64,000 nucleotides of DNA from Diaporthe sp. PMI_573 (taxonomy: Eukaryota > Ascomycota > Sordariomycetes > Diaporthales > Diaporthaceae), in assembly GCA_021399435.1 (NCBI GenBank), contig JAJTUP010000043.1, positions 310,001 through 374,000 of the forward strand, read 5' to 3'. Below, in pieces: positions 43,134-54,145 of this stretch (position 1 is its first letter; each line of letters begins with the position of its first letter). The notes under the pieces are model-generated. The model did not search any database, was not told the DNA's origin, and saw nothing but the letters and a program-made list of their open reading frames with translations. The translations under genes were made by a program, and so were the position numbers.

Positions 43134-43738
43134 GGTAGAAGAGGGTTGGTAGGGAAGTTAGTAGTGAAGCAGAGACGCGATATATACGCGATGGAAACCC
43201 CATCATTTCAAGACACTATCGATAATGTCCTTCAGCTCGAGGATTTGCATCTTTAGTGTAGTAATTTATTGTTACCATCCGGCAGTCGTCTAAGATTAAA
43301 GCGCCATTATATTTAATTGACCGGGAAGTTGTGTTTAATCGAAGGCAATTAAAACTGGAAATTGTGCTAGATCTGGCTCTACTTATACTCATTACTCTAG
43401 ACTGTACTTGTAAAAAAGTAATATATATGTACTGTAAACATAATGCTATATATTGGAGGGAACTTCCATGGCTAATTTGGGGGGAAAAGCATCAACCAGA
43501 GTACAATCGACATGTATTGTGTCTGGAAACAATGGACCAGAATGGGAAGCAGCCAGGCGATCCGGGGCACTTGGGGCCAGCTGGGATACCATCGCCTGGC
43601 TTAGCATAGCTGAGAAAAGGATTGTTCAAGATTTTATTATTATTTCCACTTATGCTTCTCCACACGACTTGTCTTTACACCCGATAGATGGCTGCCTGCC
43701 TGTTGACAAGGGGTGGTATTCTACACTTACACGATAAG
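43134..43738. other. No gene recognised
   Basis: AT-rich DNA with a 94-codon plus frame of no known content; the right end is the promoter of the next gene. Confidence 0.35.
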
Positions 43739-43746
43739 TATAAATA
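43739..43746 (+). promoter_or_regulatory. TATA box of the DUF7732-like gene
   Basis: TATAAATA lies 153 bases before the ATG at 43899 and is followed by a pyrimidine-rich leader. Confidence 0.5.
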
Positions 43747-43898
43747 AGGCTGTACCCGTTGGCTTTCAGGTGGCTTTCTTCCGTCAATCTGTTTCCCAGC
43801 ATCTATTTTCCAGCATCTATTTCTATCTACAGATTTTGCAGCCTTTGTTTACGCTTCTTTACAGACCATCGAACCAGGCCTTTCGTCAATAAGAAGTC

Positions 43899-44802
43899 AT
43901 GAAGCTCTATCCGATCATGGTAGTCGGCACAGCCCTACAAACCACCATCCTGGCTGTTGCTGCTTTGCAGACTACCAACTTGACAGGAACACACGACACC
44001 ATCACTCAATCTCAACAGAAAAAGCTCGACGGATCGTACGACTCCTATCTGTGGACGCGAAAGGGTGGTCACGGCTCAAGTGGCCGGGGAGGAGGCAAGT
44101 CGTCCTCCAAGCCAGACTCCTCGAGCGGGTCAAAGTAAGCAAGACCATCCTGGCAGGTATTTCCTCGTGGAAGTGTCGTGAAGCCCACAAGCAACACTAA
44201 TATACTAAAATCCGCTTAATAGCCGTGGTGCCGCCTCCTCATCCTCGTCAACTGGCGGCCGAACAACAACCGGCTCAGGTATAGCTCCTGCATACGGCAA
44301 CGGGCGCTTCTACGGCGGCGGAACGACCGTCCCCTACCGCGCGGGCTCGCAGTCCACCGGCGGCATCGCACCCTTCACGCTGGGGGACGGGCTCGCGGCG
44401 ATCGCATTCTGGCCGGGCGCATGGAATCACCTGCCATACCTGTATCCACACGAACAGCCGTGGTACTACCATAACCAGACGTCGGGCCGCGATGAAATCA
44501 AGCCCGTGCTATGTGGTTGTGGACGCTACCAAGAATGCGGCTGCGATGATAACGCTGACCAGGCTTACATCGACAGCATCATCGGCAACGGCAACTACGG
44601 CTCCCTCAATCGCAGCCTAGTCTCCATCGGTGACGTCAACGGCACCGAAACCATCCTTATCAACGGAACCCTTCCCAACGGCACAACCGCCAGTGGCGGC
44701 AGAAAGTCGCCGAATGCTGCTGCGGGCCTGATGTACATGACCAAAGGGTCCGGCTGGTGGCCAGCATTTGCTATCGCCGCGGTCATAACCTTCTTTGTTT
44801 GA
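43899..44802 (+). CDS. Secreted, probably GPI-anchored protein (DUF7732-like)
   Basis: Exons 43899-44134 and 44223-44802 join to 271 residues; the 88-base intron starts GTAAGC and ends TTAATAG. The N-terminus (MKLYPIMVVGTALQTTILAV) is a signal peptide. A Ser/Gly-rich linker leads to AYGNGRFYGGGTTVPYRAGS, a hydrophobic LAAIAFWPGAW segment and a Tyr-rich stretch. A Cys cluster (LCGCGRYQECGCDD), FIDSIIGNG-like YIDSIIGNGNYGSLN, and VNGTETILINGTLPNGTT follow. The last 16 residues are hydrophobic, as in a GPI signal. The order matches a conserved family of fungal wall or surface proteins of unknown role. The gene is complete. Confidence 0.8.
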
Positions 44803-46052
44803 TCTAACCTTCATTGAGATATATTCATAGAACTATGAACATCTCTTTTAAACTCTTTGAAGGTTGCAAGCTAGCAGCTGCCACAGCCCGTCATACGTCT
44901 TGATCTGCGTTATAGGTTACTGAGGATATATTTTTTGGTTGTGTTATGTTGCCAATGTATATCATTTATATTCTGGTTCATCCTTATTTACAGGTAGGAA
45001 TCAAAGACAAGCGCAGCAATAACAGAGCCCGCAACGCTCTTCATCTCGCCGGTAACAGATGTCCAAGCTTTGCCTGTGGGAGAGCTTTGGAGGCTGGGGG
45101 AAAACCGAGGCTTAAACTCCGACACTGCATAGTGCCGCCTCTAGGTGTCTTCAACGCAAACGAGCCCGATCCCTGAATGAACTCCTTCTCCCTGGGCTTC
45201 CTGAATTGCCTTTGCGATTGAGATGGCGCAAGTCGTTGCCCGAATTTCTTGATGACCAACAAGTTTGCCTAGGACAGCGTGTACATGCTCTTGTCACCCT
45301 TGCTCGTTTAGGGGTATAAAGGTCTTTGTTTGACAGGAGCTCTCCTGATCTTCTGATGGTCCTCTGACCAGATGAGATTGAGGTGGCCAAGGAGTGGTCC
45401 GTAACGTGAGTGGTAAACATTTCAGGGGGCTGAGAAGAAGGTATTGAGGTTTAGGATCGAAGAGGAGGGAACACACTTTATGATGATCTCTTCATAAGGG
45501 AAAGTATAAGGAAATAGTAGACAAATTTTCAAAACGGGGGGCGTGTTTTTATACTTGGATTTTCGATCAGTCATCAGTGCATTTTAATAGGTTCATTTAA
45601 AACAGCCTGTGCCAAGACTAACACAGCGAGAATCCCTGAACTTTTTTGCAGATCAGTGTAACTTCCACTAACGAGGCATTCACAAATGGCCCTCCCACCT
45701 TGCGGGAAAGTTCTGCAAAGACTGGTTGAAGAACTATGACGCTTTTGAGGAAACGTTGAAAGAGGGCTAAAGGTGTTGCAACCAAAAAGAGCTGGGGTGA
45801 TGTGTCATGATTGATGGCTTTGTGGAGACGAAGTCACAATAAATAGAGGGCGAGCTCGCAGAGGTAGGCGGTCATGTCCCTGACCTCACGGTCATCTTGG
45901 TCGTCAGCCCATATGATGGACTGGAATCATTGAAGGAAAGACAACACGGAGTCACTATTTACCTAGGTCGGTGTAGACCGAGTGGTCGAAATCGCGCTGT
46001 TCATATTGTGATGGGGACTCAAGCGATGATGTGAGGTTGGAGGTCTCAGGTA
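44803..46052. other. No gene recognised
   Basis: Several overlapping short frames, mostly minus strand at 45041-45476, none with domains; 45480-46050 has only short frames. Confidence 0.35.
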
Positions 46053-46334
46053 TCATAATAGCCGATATGTTTTATTAGGCCGGTCATGGTGTGCTCGTCT
46101 GTGATGGTCCCGCATCATACTCAGCCAAGCCTTATCGTTGCGTACGCGTTCTGGCAGGCTTTCTTCCCACGCCTCGGGGTCCTCGTTCAGTCTTCGCTCT
46201 TTCATTCGTCGCGCTGCTTTTCCAAAGTTGGCTTTTCGTCCTCCTCGAGCTTTGATCTCTTCCTCTTTCCTCTGGTACCATTCACGAGAGTGGTGCCGGG
46301 TCCAGTGTATACGCGGACTGATTCGTGCGTACAA
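46053..46334 (-). CDS. Small basic protein of a fungal family, 5' end unclear
   Basis: The minus frame reads SPRIHWTRHHSREWYQRKEE, KARGGRKANFGKAARRMKER, WEESLPERVRNDKAWL and HHRRAHHDRPNK. The WTRHHSREWY and RKANFGKAA blocks recur in small uncharacterised proteins of many ascomycetes, by recollection. It is rich in Arg/Lys and probably nucleic-acid or protein binding, which is not known. The first codon is TTG, and no ATG lies in frame close upstream. The gene may be truncated at the 5' end or start with a small exon. Confidence 0.5.
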   Translation of the reverse strand: MYARISPRIHWTRHHSREWYQRKEEEIKARGGRKANFGKAARRMKERRLNEDPEAWEESLPERVRNDKAWLSMMRDHHRRAHHDRPNKTYRLL

Positions 46335-46355
46335 GACATTTTCCCGCTTCTGCGG

Positions 46356-46890
46356 CTAGTGGCTGGCAGGCACTACAACTCCGAAAGGTGGCTGAGAAGC
46401 CCCTTCCTGTCCGTATATAAATCTATCCAAAGCAGAAACATCGTGGTTTTCCACCAGGCGTTGCCGCTGCTTCTCGAGCGGTGGGGTCCGCAGGACTGGC
46501 TGCAGCCCTCTGATTTTGGAAATCTCTGATGGATTGCCTACTGGTGATGAATGGAAATTCCGATGCGAAACCCTGGGGCTAGGTGGGTGAGTTTCTATCG
46601 AGTCTATGCGTCGTATCGTTTTGAAAGGGCTCTTCCCCGAGATTGCAGGAACCTTTTGCGTGGTCATCTGATTCACTGCAGGTTGTGTGTGGTCAGCGGC
46701 CCCTACGCCTGTCTTTTTCGGTGCTGCAGTTGAGAAGGCATGTTGAGTTGCAGCAGATTTCCCCGGGTTAACCTCCGCATCTAGTTGCCGGCGATTATTC
46801 ACGCCCACCTCTGCAAGACGACTATTGACATGCAGTAGCCCTGATTGAAGCCGCTTGTCAATGCTTTTGGACAATTTGAGTAGGAGAGGA
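46356..46890 (-). pseudogene. Unknown protein C-terminal part
   Basis: The minus frame is protein-like (KSIDKRLQSGLLHVNSRLAE, EISKIRGLQPVLRTPPLEKQ) and ends PFGVVVPASH. Its 5' part runs antisense into the dispersed repeat at 46929-47050, where the only ATG lies. It is therefore probably a gene cut by the repeat. No domain recognised. Confidence 0.35.
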
Positions 46891-46928
46891 CCAAGGTGAA
46901 TGGAGCATGCTGGATAGCCGTTAGCATA

Positions 46929-47050
46929 GGGCAAACGTGCCGAAAGTATGGTCGTACACAGGACACTCTCAACGCAGAAGCAGCCAAAGTTTACTTCCCA
47001 GATAGCTTCCCTGAGGACTATGAACCTCCAATCCCACAGCCGGATTGTGT
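46929..47050 (+). repeat. Dispersed coding fragment, partner at 57.4 kb
   Basis: About 120 bases match 57359-57477 in the same orientation with only a few differences. Both encode GQTC.KYGRTQDTLNAEAAKV and FPDSFPEDYEPP. Flanks differ, so this is a small transposed piece of a gene not otherwise found in the window. Confidence 0.8.
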
Positions 47051-47206
47051 CCATCCGCGGCCGACCGTCGAAGCAGGTTGCAGTTTTCGACGTGAAAAAG
47101 AATCATATCATCCAGTTCCATTTTCTGGTCAGACCATATCTTGTTGAGGTCGTCTGTACTGTTGTCAATGAACATTCAGACCCTTCGCTTTTTAGCCTAC
47201 GCTGAA

Positions 47207-47640
47207 TTAGCAGGGATCCGTCTGTGGCTCCTCTGCTGCAACTGCAGCCCTTGTCTCTTCTAACCTCCTTTTCAATCCAACAACTTTCTCGTCATATATC
47301 AATCCATTACTGTTAGCTTCCTCTGCTACACTCTGGTTCGTAAAGACCGGGAGGAGGACACAGACGCCAGCCCAGGCGAGGGATGCCTCAGGGGACACCT
47401 TAACAGCCTCATCAATGAGGCCTTTCACGGTCTTTATGAACTGAGCTGCTTGTGAAATCTGATCCTTCAGACCGAACTTAAAACCGAATATAGTATATTT
47501 GACCTGCTTTCCGTCGGCTCGTTGTATGCCCCGGTCGGTGATCTCTTTGAGTTGGGCTTGGCGTGTGTTGGAGTCGGTGCTGACGCGGTTTTCAGCAAGA
47601 TCTAAGGTCTCAGTCATATCCTGTGCCACCACCGACTGTG
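47207..47640 (-). pseudogene. NLR N-terminal domain (NACHT_N-like) fragment
   Basis: The minus frame contains YTIFGFKFGLKDQISQAAQF and SPEASLAWAGVCVLLPVFTN with QSVAEEANSNGLIY. The APEASLAWAGVC.LLP...NP....E....G..Y pattern is the hallmark of the helical domain that precedes the NACHT ATPase in fungal NLR-like proteins. After GLIY the sequence leaves the family and stops; no NACHT domain follows. A pyrimidine tract ending CCAG at the 5' side could be an intron end. Confidence 0.6.
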
Positions 47641-48734
47641 CCCACTGGCAGGGAAGGAAAATAAAGGGTTATCCTGAGGTCTTTTGTCTCATCGTCTAAC
47701 TCGGAGGTCAAGTGACTCCACGATGCTTCGGCCACGCTCCCTGCGTCCTGCCCGGTCGCGATGAACATTGCTGCTATGATGTTGGCCGTGTTGATATTTG
47801 AACCAAACTGACCGTTGCGAATACCTCCATCTTTAGCAATCTTTTGAATTATGTACAGGCGGTCTGTGGTGCATTTAAAGACCGATTCGCAAGCTTGATT
47901 GGTGATTGTTCACCAAACGACAACTTCAACGCCTCTGGGTGACTTGACATTGAGAAGGCGCTTGAACTGCTCAAGTGTGCCGCGCCGGGCATGAAGGGCC
48001 GCCTCGCAGGACTCATTGCCGCCTTTGCACTTGCCCTGGATGCGAGCACAAGTGCCGCTATTGCTAATGATACCTTTACGGAGAGCCACATGCGTTTGGC
48101 CCGGGGTGAACAATCATCAAAGCTATGAAAACCTTAATCCGAGCCGGAGGTTTTGGAGATTGTGGTGCGCAGTGGGCGCAGAACTCGACGCCCGGCTGGA
48201 CCTGCTGATTGAACAACTGAAAAGGTGCTACTGCCGCCGACAAACCAGCTTAAGCGACCAAATTGGGAGTGTAATCCCGATAGTGAAAGTGGTGTGGCAC
48301 CAGCTCTGCTATTGGTAGATACGGGAAACATGGACACCCAGAGCTGCCGTCGCCACCTCAACAAGTGAGAAGTCACAAGAGAAGCAAGGATAAGGATCAT
48401 CGGTTGCATAAAGCTGTTCATATGGTTAAGGGACTGGTTTCAAGGCTCTTCCAAAACCGTAAGAAGGGTAGAGGTAATCGCACGAGGAAGAGGTAATCAT
48501 CCGTAGGGAGGTTTGAGTTATACCTAAAAGTCACGCAGAATCGGAATCTGTTTTACACAAACTATGAAGTGCAAAAGTCTGGAAGAAATGCTTCCACAAA
48601 TATATGCTTTGACACAGACCAATGGTCTGCCGCAAACGTATACTTGTCGCAATACCTTAGGGACTATAACCCCTTTCTCGGTGCTAATGAAAGACATCCA
48701 ACACACCCTGTTGCTCCTGGCGTTTACATCTATG
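47641..48734. other. No assignable gene
   Basis: A plus frame around 47940-48128 (ALELLKCAAPGMKGRLAGLI) and a minus frame with a possible signal peptide at 48421 (MNSFMQPMILILASLVTS) look partly protein-like. Neither can be extended. Confidence 0.25.
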
Positions 48735-48966
48735 CCAAGGAGGGCTGAACGATGGTTTGAAGAGGAATTATCGAAACAGTCGAATTTGCAAGAACTCAGA
48801 ACAGTCACCCGGGGCCGACAACTCTCCCGAGCAGTGAAGGAAAAGTTCGAAACCGGTGACTACACCGCACCCAACAACTCTTGTAACTCGACCACCCCTC
48901 CTGCTGTAAAGTCGAGCACATTCGGTGAAATCAACGTTCAATAGCATTCAGAAGTCAGCAGAGACC
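48735..48966 (+). repeat. Dispersed repeat, copy at 48.7 kb
   Basis: Partner of 6244-6480; encodes RRAERWFEEELSKQSNLQEL and continues to GDYT. Immediately followed by a WD40 remnant, which suggests both came from an NLR-type gene. Confidence 0.65.
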
Positions 48967-48981
48967 AAGGAATAATCTCAC

Positions 48982-49050
48982 TGGGACTCGCAGCTGCAGA
49001 CGCTTGAGGGCCACCGTGACCCGGTTCGCTCAGTTGCCTTTTCGCCTACC
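48982..49050 (+). pseudogene. WD40-repeat remnant
   Basis: The plus frame reads WDSQLQTLEGHRDPVRSVAF followed by SPT. The LQTLEGH..PVRSVAFSP pattern is that of the high-identity WD repeats at the C-terminus of fungal NLR proteins. Only one blade segment is left. Confidence 0.6.
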
Positions 49051-50070
49051 CGCACCGAAGCTAAGCCAGCGCTTGATGCCATGGTCAAGAAATGGGAAGC
49101 GAGAGGATGTGAAACGCGGCGCGTTTCTGGACGTCCGCTTTTACGATGCAAACTGTAATGTACGCATGACCAAGCCGCATATCCACAGTTGGTTTATGTT
49201 TGCGGGCTTCTCACAACCCCAGGAATAGTAAGGACCAGCTGGTGCTAGAACAATAAATATGCGCCAGTACGTCGCGGGTTAAAATGTGTTGCTGTTGATC
49301 TCGGGCTTCGCTCGGTTTCGAAGTAGAACCACGAAGCGGGCATCAGCGGAGTTAATGTGTCCAAAGTCGAGCCGCCCACCAAATTCAGTATTGGGATAAC
49401 CATCTAGTATCGTTGTCTTCAAGAACAACGTCAACTAGCCGTTACTTTCCACCTTCAGGATCGCCAGAAGCTGCAAATGAGTCTTGTTACAGTTGACGAA
49501 GCAACTGGGTCAGTAAGTCGGACCGATGGACCCAAACGACAAAGTTATACGCTTTCCCGTATCATGAGGAACTCTAGGTTTGAACGTGCTGGCAGCTTTT
49601 GCTGGATTTCCTCGCATAAACGCACAAATCGCGACATAGCATTGGGTTCTATAAAGATAGGGTGGCTTGGTGTTTCAAATTGTAACTATACATGCATTCT
49701 GGATGCCCTCTCAGGGGCTCTGTTGGAATAGCACTTGGTTGAGCCGTACGCCGTGTGGCACAAGGTGATGACTAAGCAGTATTTGGGGCTGCGGCGTACT
49801 TATCATACCCCTGACCAGCAGCTCCCCCTTCCTACCTATTTAAAGAGAAGAAGCAATGAACAACCAACCGAACCATCGTCAACACGATACCACGTAGGTA
49901 CGTACAAGAAAGCCCATGCAACAGGCTCACCTTTTTCCCCAAGAGAAAATAGAACATAGAAAAATGAACACACAGTTGTTACCACCACAGGTTCAGACGA
50001 TGCTAAAAACAAACGTTGATCTCTCGCACTGTCAACCTTTCCCGTGCAAACAGGAGGTATCTATTTTTCC
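49051..50070. other. No gene recognised
   Basis: Short plus frames (49477-49731 and 49735-49959) without domains or splice signals. Confidence 0.3.
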
Positions 50071-50492
50071 TCATCTGTAATGATCAGCAGAAGCAGGAAT
50101 ATGAATTTTGATAGTACCCACCACCAATTGGTAATCATGTTGGAATTTCTGCTGCAGAAGGTTTTCCAACTTGGACTCATCTATCCACCCGCCCTGAATC
50201 AATTGAGGCTCGCCATAACGCTTGGTGGCTTCTGACTCATTAGACCGCCCTGGCGAGGCTTGGAGATCTCCTCGTCTAGATCTACGTAGACATGGGATGA
50301 TTGTTTGATCTCTGGATATGGATATGATGTATTCAGTTGGCTCCTTATTGAATTTGCGTTTCCACAGGTTGTAGGCGGAGTGGCAGCTGGTGTACCTGGC
50401 ATCGGCCACGGGGAGCAACATTGAAGAATCTGTATTATAGCACATATAGCCATGAGAACAATATAGGAAACAAGCCTTGAAAGGAAGCCCAT
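50071..50492 (-). CDS. Possible small secreted protein, two-exon
   Basis: The ATG at 50492 starts MGFLSRLVSYIVLMAICAII, a credible signal peptide or anchor, followed by Pro/Thr-rich and acidic (YVDLDEEISKPRQGG) residues. A second frame ends SKLENLLQQKFQHDY and stops at 50071. An intron of 52 bases (GTCTAA..ATTCAG) would join them in frame, but the donor is poor. It could also be a frameshifted relic. Function unknown. Confidence 0.35.
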
Positions 50493-50675
50493 CGTTTTTA
50501 TGTTTCTAGATGGTGTGATATTAAAGTATTTGAAAACCGAGCGACCTGAAGCGAGAAAACCATTAGATGTGTCTGGGTAGCCGCCGCTTTAAATAGATTT
50601 TTACATACTCGCGTAAACAGGGTCCGTTTCGTGGTTCCCGCACTTTTTCCACTTTGAGGTATCCAATCCACGCAC

Positions 50676-51150
50676 GTGGCTCGAGACGTTGATGTTAACT
50701 GGCTTCGCCACTTCAACCGGCACTCCTTCAGCTATCATGCTGACTTTCAGCGGCTTGGCGTGACCCTCGAGGAACGGTTTGGCATTGACCATCTCTTCTG
50801 CTTTGACTGGCGAGAAGACAAGGACCCACCGGAGATGGCAAACGGCAGACGGGCTTCCGAGGGTGTAATTTAGCGAGGGCTCTTCCTTGACGGCTTCGCT
50901 GGGCACTATGGGATCGAGGTGGTGACCTATGCCCACCGATTTAACATCCTCCTCATCTTCTTGCCGCCACATTCGACCCATAAGCTTCAGCCTATGGATG
51001 TAGGTGTTTTCCAGCACTGGAAGAGGAGGCACCAGCAGTCACTTCAGAAGATGATCCGTGAGGACAATTTTACTGTTCCGGCTTGTCATGCTACTGGTGG
51101 GAGCTTTGCATTAGCGCTCACAGCGCCAAGAAAACAGGCTAGTGGTGAGT
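50676..51150 (+). pseudogene. Pogo-type DDE transposase fragment
   Basis: The plus frame reads VNWLRHFNRHSF, an unrelated stretch with an in-frame TAG near 50871, then LFLDGFAGHYGIEVVTYAHR, LIFLPPHSTHKLQPMDVGVF and HWKRRHQQSL. These include the second and third catalytic Asp motifs (LDG, PMDVG) of DDE_1 transposases. It differs clearly from elements A and B, so it is another family. N-terminus, C-terminus and terminal repeats are missing. Confidence 0.65.
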
Positions 51151-51817
51151 GTAACTGCACTCGGAGGTTGTAGTGCGCATCGCAAGTGTGTGTCGGTGCG
51201 ACCAGTGCTCCGACAAGGGGAAGGGCGAAGTGTGCGCTGCTTGCGTGCGCGTGCGTGTGCGCCGGGTTCCTTGTTGCTTCTTCTCCTCCCTTGGTGGTAG
51301 CGCACAAGGTCATGATCTGGGTCGTCATGGCAGCACTCATGGGGGCCAGAATCTCTACGTGCTTTGTCTTCTGGCTACAGTGCACGCCGTCGAGATATCT
51401 TTGGGACCGCAGCATTCCGGGAGGATACTGCCAGGTTCATTCAACACCGGTGTGAAGATGTAACCAGCAGATACCCTAGCATGGTCGAAAATACCACAAG
51501 CCTCCTATCGTCTGCGCAATATATCGGATGAACGTTCGATTATTTCATATCAAATTACAATTACAGTAGTAGAGGATGCACCATTTTCCGGGTTTCAGTC
51601 ATAAGCAGGGGACCTACTCGTGAGCCTAAAGGTTTCCCTACTGTATTGTCCTTATGCAAGTACTACCGGACTCTCTTCGGAAATCCCGGGACTACTTGAA
51701 GTACATTCCAGCCAATACGTCTTTCGGAATTCGCCGCTCGTACTTTTTGACTGATTGCAAACTCCAAATTGCGTCCGCCAGCATTACTGTATAGTATTTG
51801 TATAGTAATTACTGTAA
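51151..51817. other. No gene recognised
   Basis: GT/GC-rich frames at 51170-51460 on both strands, no domain. 51540-51817 is AT-rich up to the left end of transposon B. Confidence 0.3.
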
Positions 51818-54145
51818 CGTGGTTTACCAGGTGGTGAGCCATATCAGGTCGTGAGCCACTTTTGCTATTTCCGCCAACTTCAGCCAACCCTAGCACTATA
51901 TTGGTGCAAGCAAGTTAATTAAAAATTGGCACCAATTGGTGCCAATTGGTCCGAATTGCTTATTTCTAATTGATTTTGTCAATTTTAAGTGGTTGGCGTG
52001 GTTGCAGTGCTGGTCCAAACAGGCTGACTTTTGGTGGGAAATACACACTTTGCACCAAATGGTGCCAACTTCGCCTTTAAAATCGCGGTCCGCCGCGGAC
52101 TACCAACATACATATATTGGCACCAACTGGTGCCAACTACGCTGGATTTGCTATAATACAGTTAGAATCCGATCCACTAGACCCTTCTTCCTCCTTTTCA
52201 CACGTTCTTGCATTGTGCCCAGTCTCGCCGCAGTTGCCACAGCGTCGTTTGCTCGGTCCGCCGCGGACCTCCTCCTCCACGCCACCAGCCATTTGAGCAG
52301 CTGGCCGCTTCCCCTTTTCCTTTTCATCAATTATTGCTTGGGATTCCTCAATACTAAGTGCCCCTCCAAGCTGTACTCGCGTTCTTTTGGCTCTCCGGCG
52401 TTTAGCGAGTGCTATATTAGCCTTCTCAAGTATACGGATCCGATCCTCCATAATTATGATCTTGTGTGCCATTGCCTGTGAACCCTTGGATAGCTGGTGA
52501 ACAGCCTCTATAATTGGTGTAGGGGAGCTACCCTGATGGGTGGAGATCCTGCCTTTGATGTAAGCTGATTGCTTAATGGTTTGTTGTGCATTAGAGGGTG
52601 TTTGAGACTCCCATTGCTGGGGAGAAACAGGGACGGATAGCACTGGAGTTCTGATGCGGACATCAAGCTTAGAAATAACAGAATCCGGGTCCCAAGGCAC
52701 TACTCCAGCTCCCCTGAATGCAGCCTTGATGTTGTCCTCTGTAAAAGTCTTGTCGTGGGCTGCCTTGAACGCGATGAAGAACTCGCTTTTGGTGATGTGG
52801 TTAATAGAAGCCCGGACGAAGTCGTTAATTTCCTCGCCATATGCGTGCTTCAGAGGCCGAAATAACGCGACATCCAGTGGCTGGACCAAATGAGAAGAGT
52901 GCGGAGGCATACTGATAGGGATAATCTTGTTCTCCTTGCAGTAGTGGTTGAATTCGGCGGACATATGGCTCTCGTGGCCATCAAGTATCAACATCCGGTA
53001 ATCCGCCTCTCTCTTGGGTTTTGTATGCTTATTGAAGTGCTGAATCCACTCAAGGCCAGTCTTATTATCGGTCCATCCATTCAGAGTAGGTGTAATCACC
53101 CAGGAGGGGGGGAAATTTGACTCTGTGGTCCAGCTTGCAAGGTGGTAGGCGCCCTGAACGATGACAAACGGCGGGATACTCCAGCCGCTTGCATTGATAC
53201 ATTCAATAGCTGTTGCCCATTCCCGGTTGCCAGGCTGAATAGATTTAGGCTTTCCAACCTTGTCGGAGCGTGTAATAACCATTGACGCGGTGATTATGCC
53301 CATCATAAAGCCGGTCTCGTCGCAGTTGTAGAGGTTCTCGTCAATGATCCGGTACTTGGCCATCATATTGCGGAGGAGCCTAAACCAGTTCCCAATAATC
53401 TCTGGATCTTCGCAGAGAGCCCTCTGATAATCGTAGGGACGATCAAACCTGGTTTTCAGGCTGGGTTGCATGTCCACAAAGCGTCGAGCCCAGTGCTTAC
53501 CCACTGGCTTGCCATCTCGCGACGCCAGTAAGAGGTTCGCCATATCTTCCAACCCAGAGAGTCGTAGGGGAAATCCTCGTACATCTTGATCAATAACATA
53601 TTGGACAAGCGTTCGCTCTTCAATTGCATCAAGTTTATGTTTGTCGACGCGTGATTCTTGACGTGTTGGTTGATTGTTCATTCTGCGTTGGAGTGTTGCG
53701 CGAGAGACGTTGAAGATCTTTGCAGCTTCGCGTATACTCATAGGTTTCTTATCGTTCTTTTTAGATTTCTGGATAGCCTGAATGGCTAGGAGTATTTTGC
53801 CCTCTTGGGATGTAGGATACATGTTTTGGTTGTTGATTTCTGACGCGTTGAATATTTAAATAGGGTGGTTAGTGCGAGACTGACGCGAAAATCAGAGACG
53901 CGACTGGCACCAAGAAAAGGTAGTCCCACCAAAACCTTATGATTGCCAACCCCCCTGCACGCACCCTAACTCCTTCAAATTAATAAAATTAATCAAAAAT
54001 AAGTAATCAAGCATAGTCGGCACCAATTGGTGCTAACTTTTATTAATTATTTATCCCTAGGGGGGGGGCTATGGTTGGCTAAAGTTGGCGGAAATAGCAA
54101 AAGTGGCTCACGACCTGATATGGCTCACCACCTGGTAAACCACGT
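51818..54145 (-). mobile_element. Pogo/Fot1-type DNA transposon B
   Basis: 2,328 bases flanked by TA (51816-51817 and 54146-54147). Terminal inverted repeats start ACGTGGTTTACCAGGTGGTG and are almost perfect for more than 60 bases, with further matching into GGTTGGCT(A/G)AAGTTGGCGG. Subterminal palindromes GGCACCAATTGGTGCC and GTCCGCCGCGGAC occur inside both ends or the 3' side. One intact transposase ORF lies on the minus strand. The good ends and open gene suggest a recently active copy. Confidence 0.9.
52137..53822 (-). CDS. Pogo/Fot1-type DDE transposase with zinc knuckle (B)
   Basis: 561 residues from an ATG. Psq HTH at residues 8-60 (LAIQAIQKSKKN, AAKIFNVSRATL), CENP-B HTH (GKHWARRF), and a DDE_1 core with NCDETGF, LILDGHESH and LVQPLDVALF. 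A coiled-coil-like segment with a RRRAKRT basic patch follows, then a CCHC knuckle (CGNCGETGHNARTC) near the end. It is close to the transposase of element A through most of its length, but keeps the knuckle that A has lost. It presumably acts in the nucleus on its own terminal repeats. Confidence 0.92.
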   Translation of the reverse strand: MYPTSQEGKILLAIQAIQKSKKNDKKPMSIREAAKIFNVSRATLQRRMNNQPTRQESRVDKHKLDAIEERTLVQYVIDQDVRGFPLRLSGLEDMANLLLASRDGKPVGKHWARRFVDMQPSLKTRFDRPYDYQRALCEDPEIIGNWFRLLRNMMAKYRIIDENLYNCDETGFMMGIITASMVITRSDKVGKPKSIQPGNREWATAIECINASGWSIPPFVIVQGAYHLASWTTESNFPPSWVITPTLNGWTDNKTGLEWIQHFNKHTKPKREADYRMLILDGHESHMSAEFNHYCKENKIIPISMPPHSSHLVQPLDVALFRPLKHAYGEEINDFVRASINHITKSEFFIAFKAAHDKTFTEDNIKAAFRGAGVVPWDPDSVISKLDVRIRTPVLSVPVSPQQWESQTPSNAQQTIKQSAYIKGRISTHQGSSPTPIIEAVHQLSKGSQAMAHKIIIMEDRIRILEKANIALAKRRRAKRTRVQLGGALSIEESQAIIDEKEKGKRPAAQMAGGVEEEVRGGPSKRRCGNCGETGHNARTCEKEEEGSSGSDSNCIIANPA

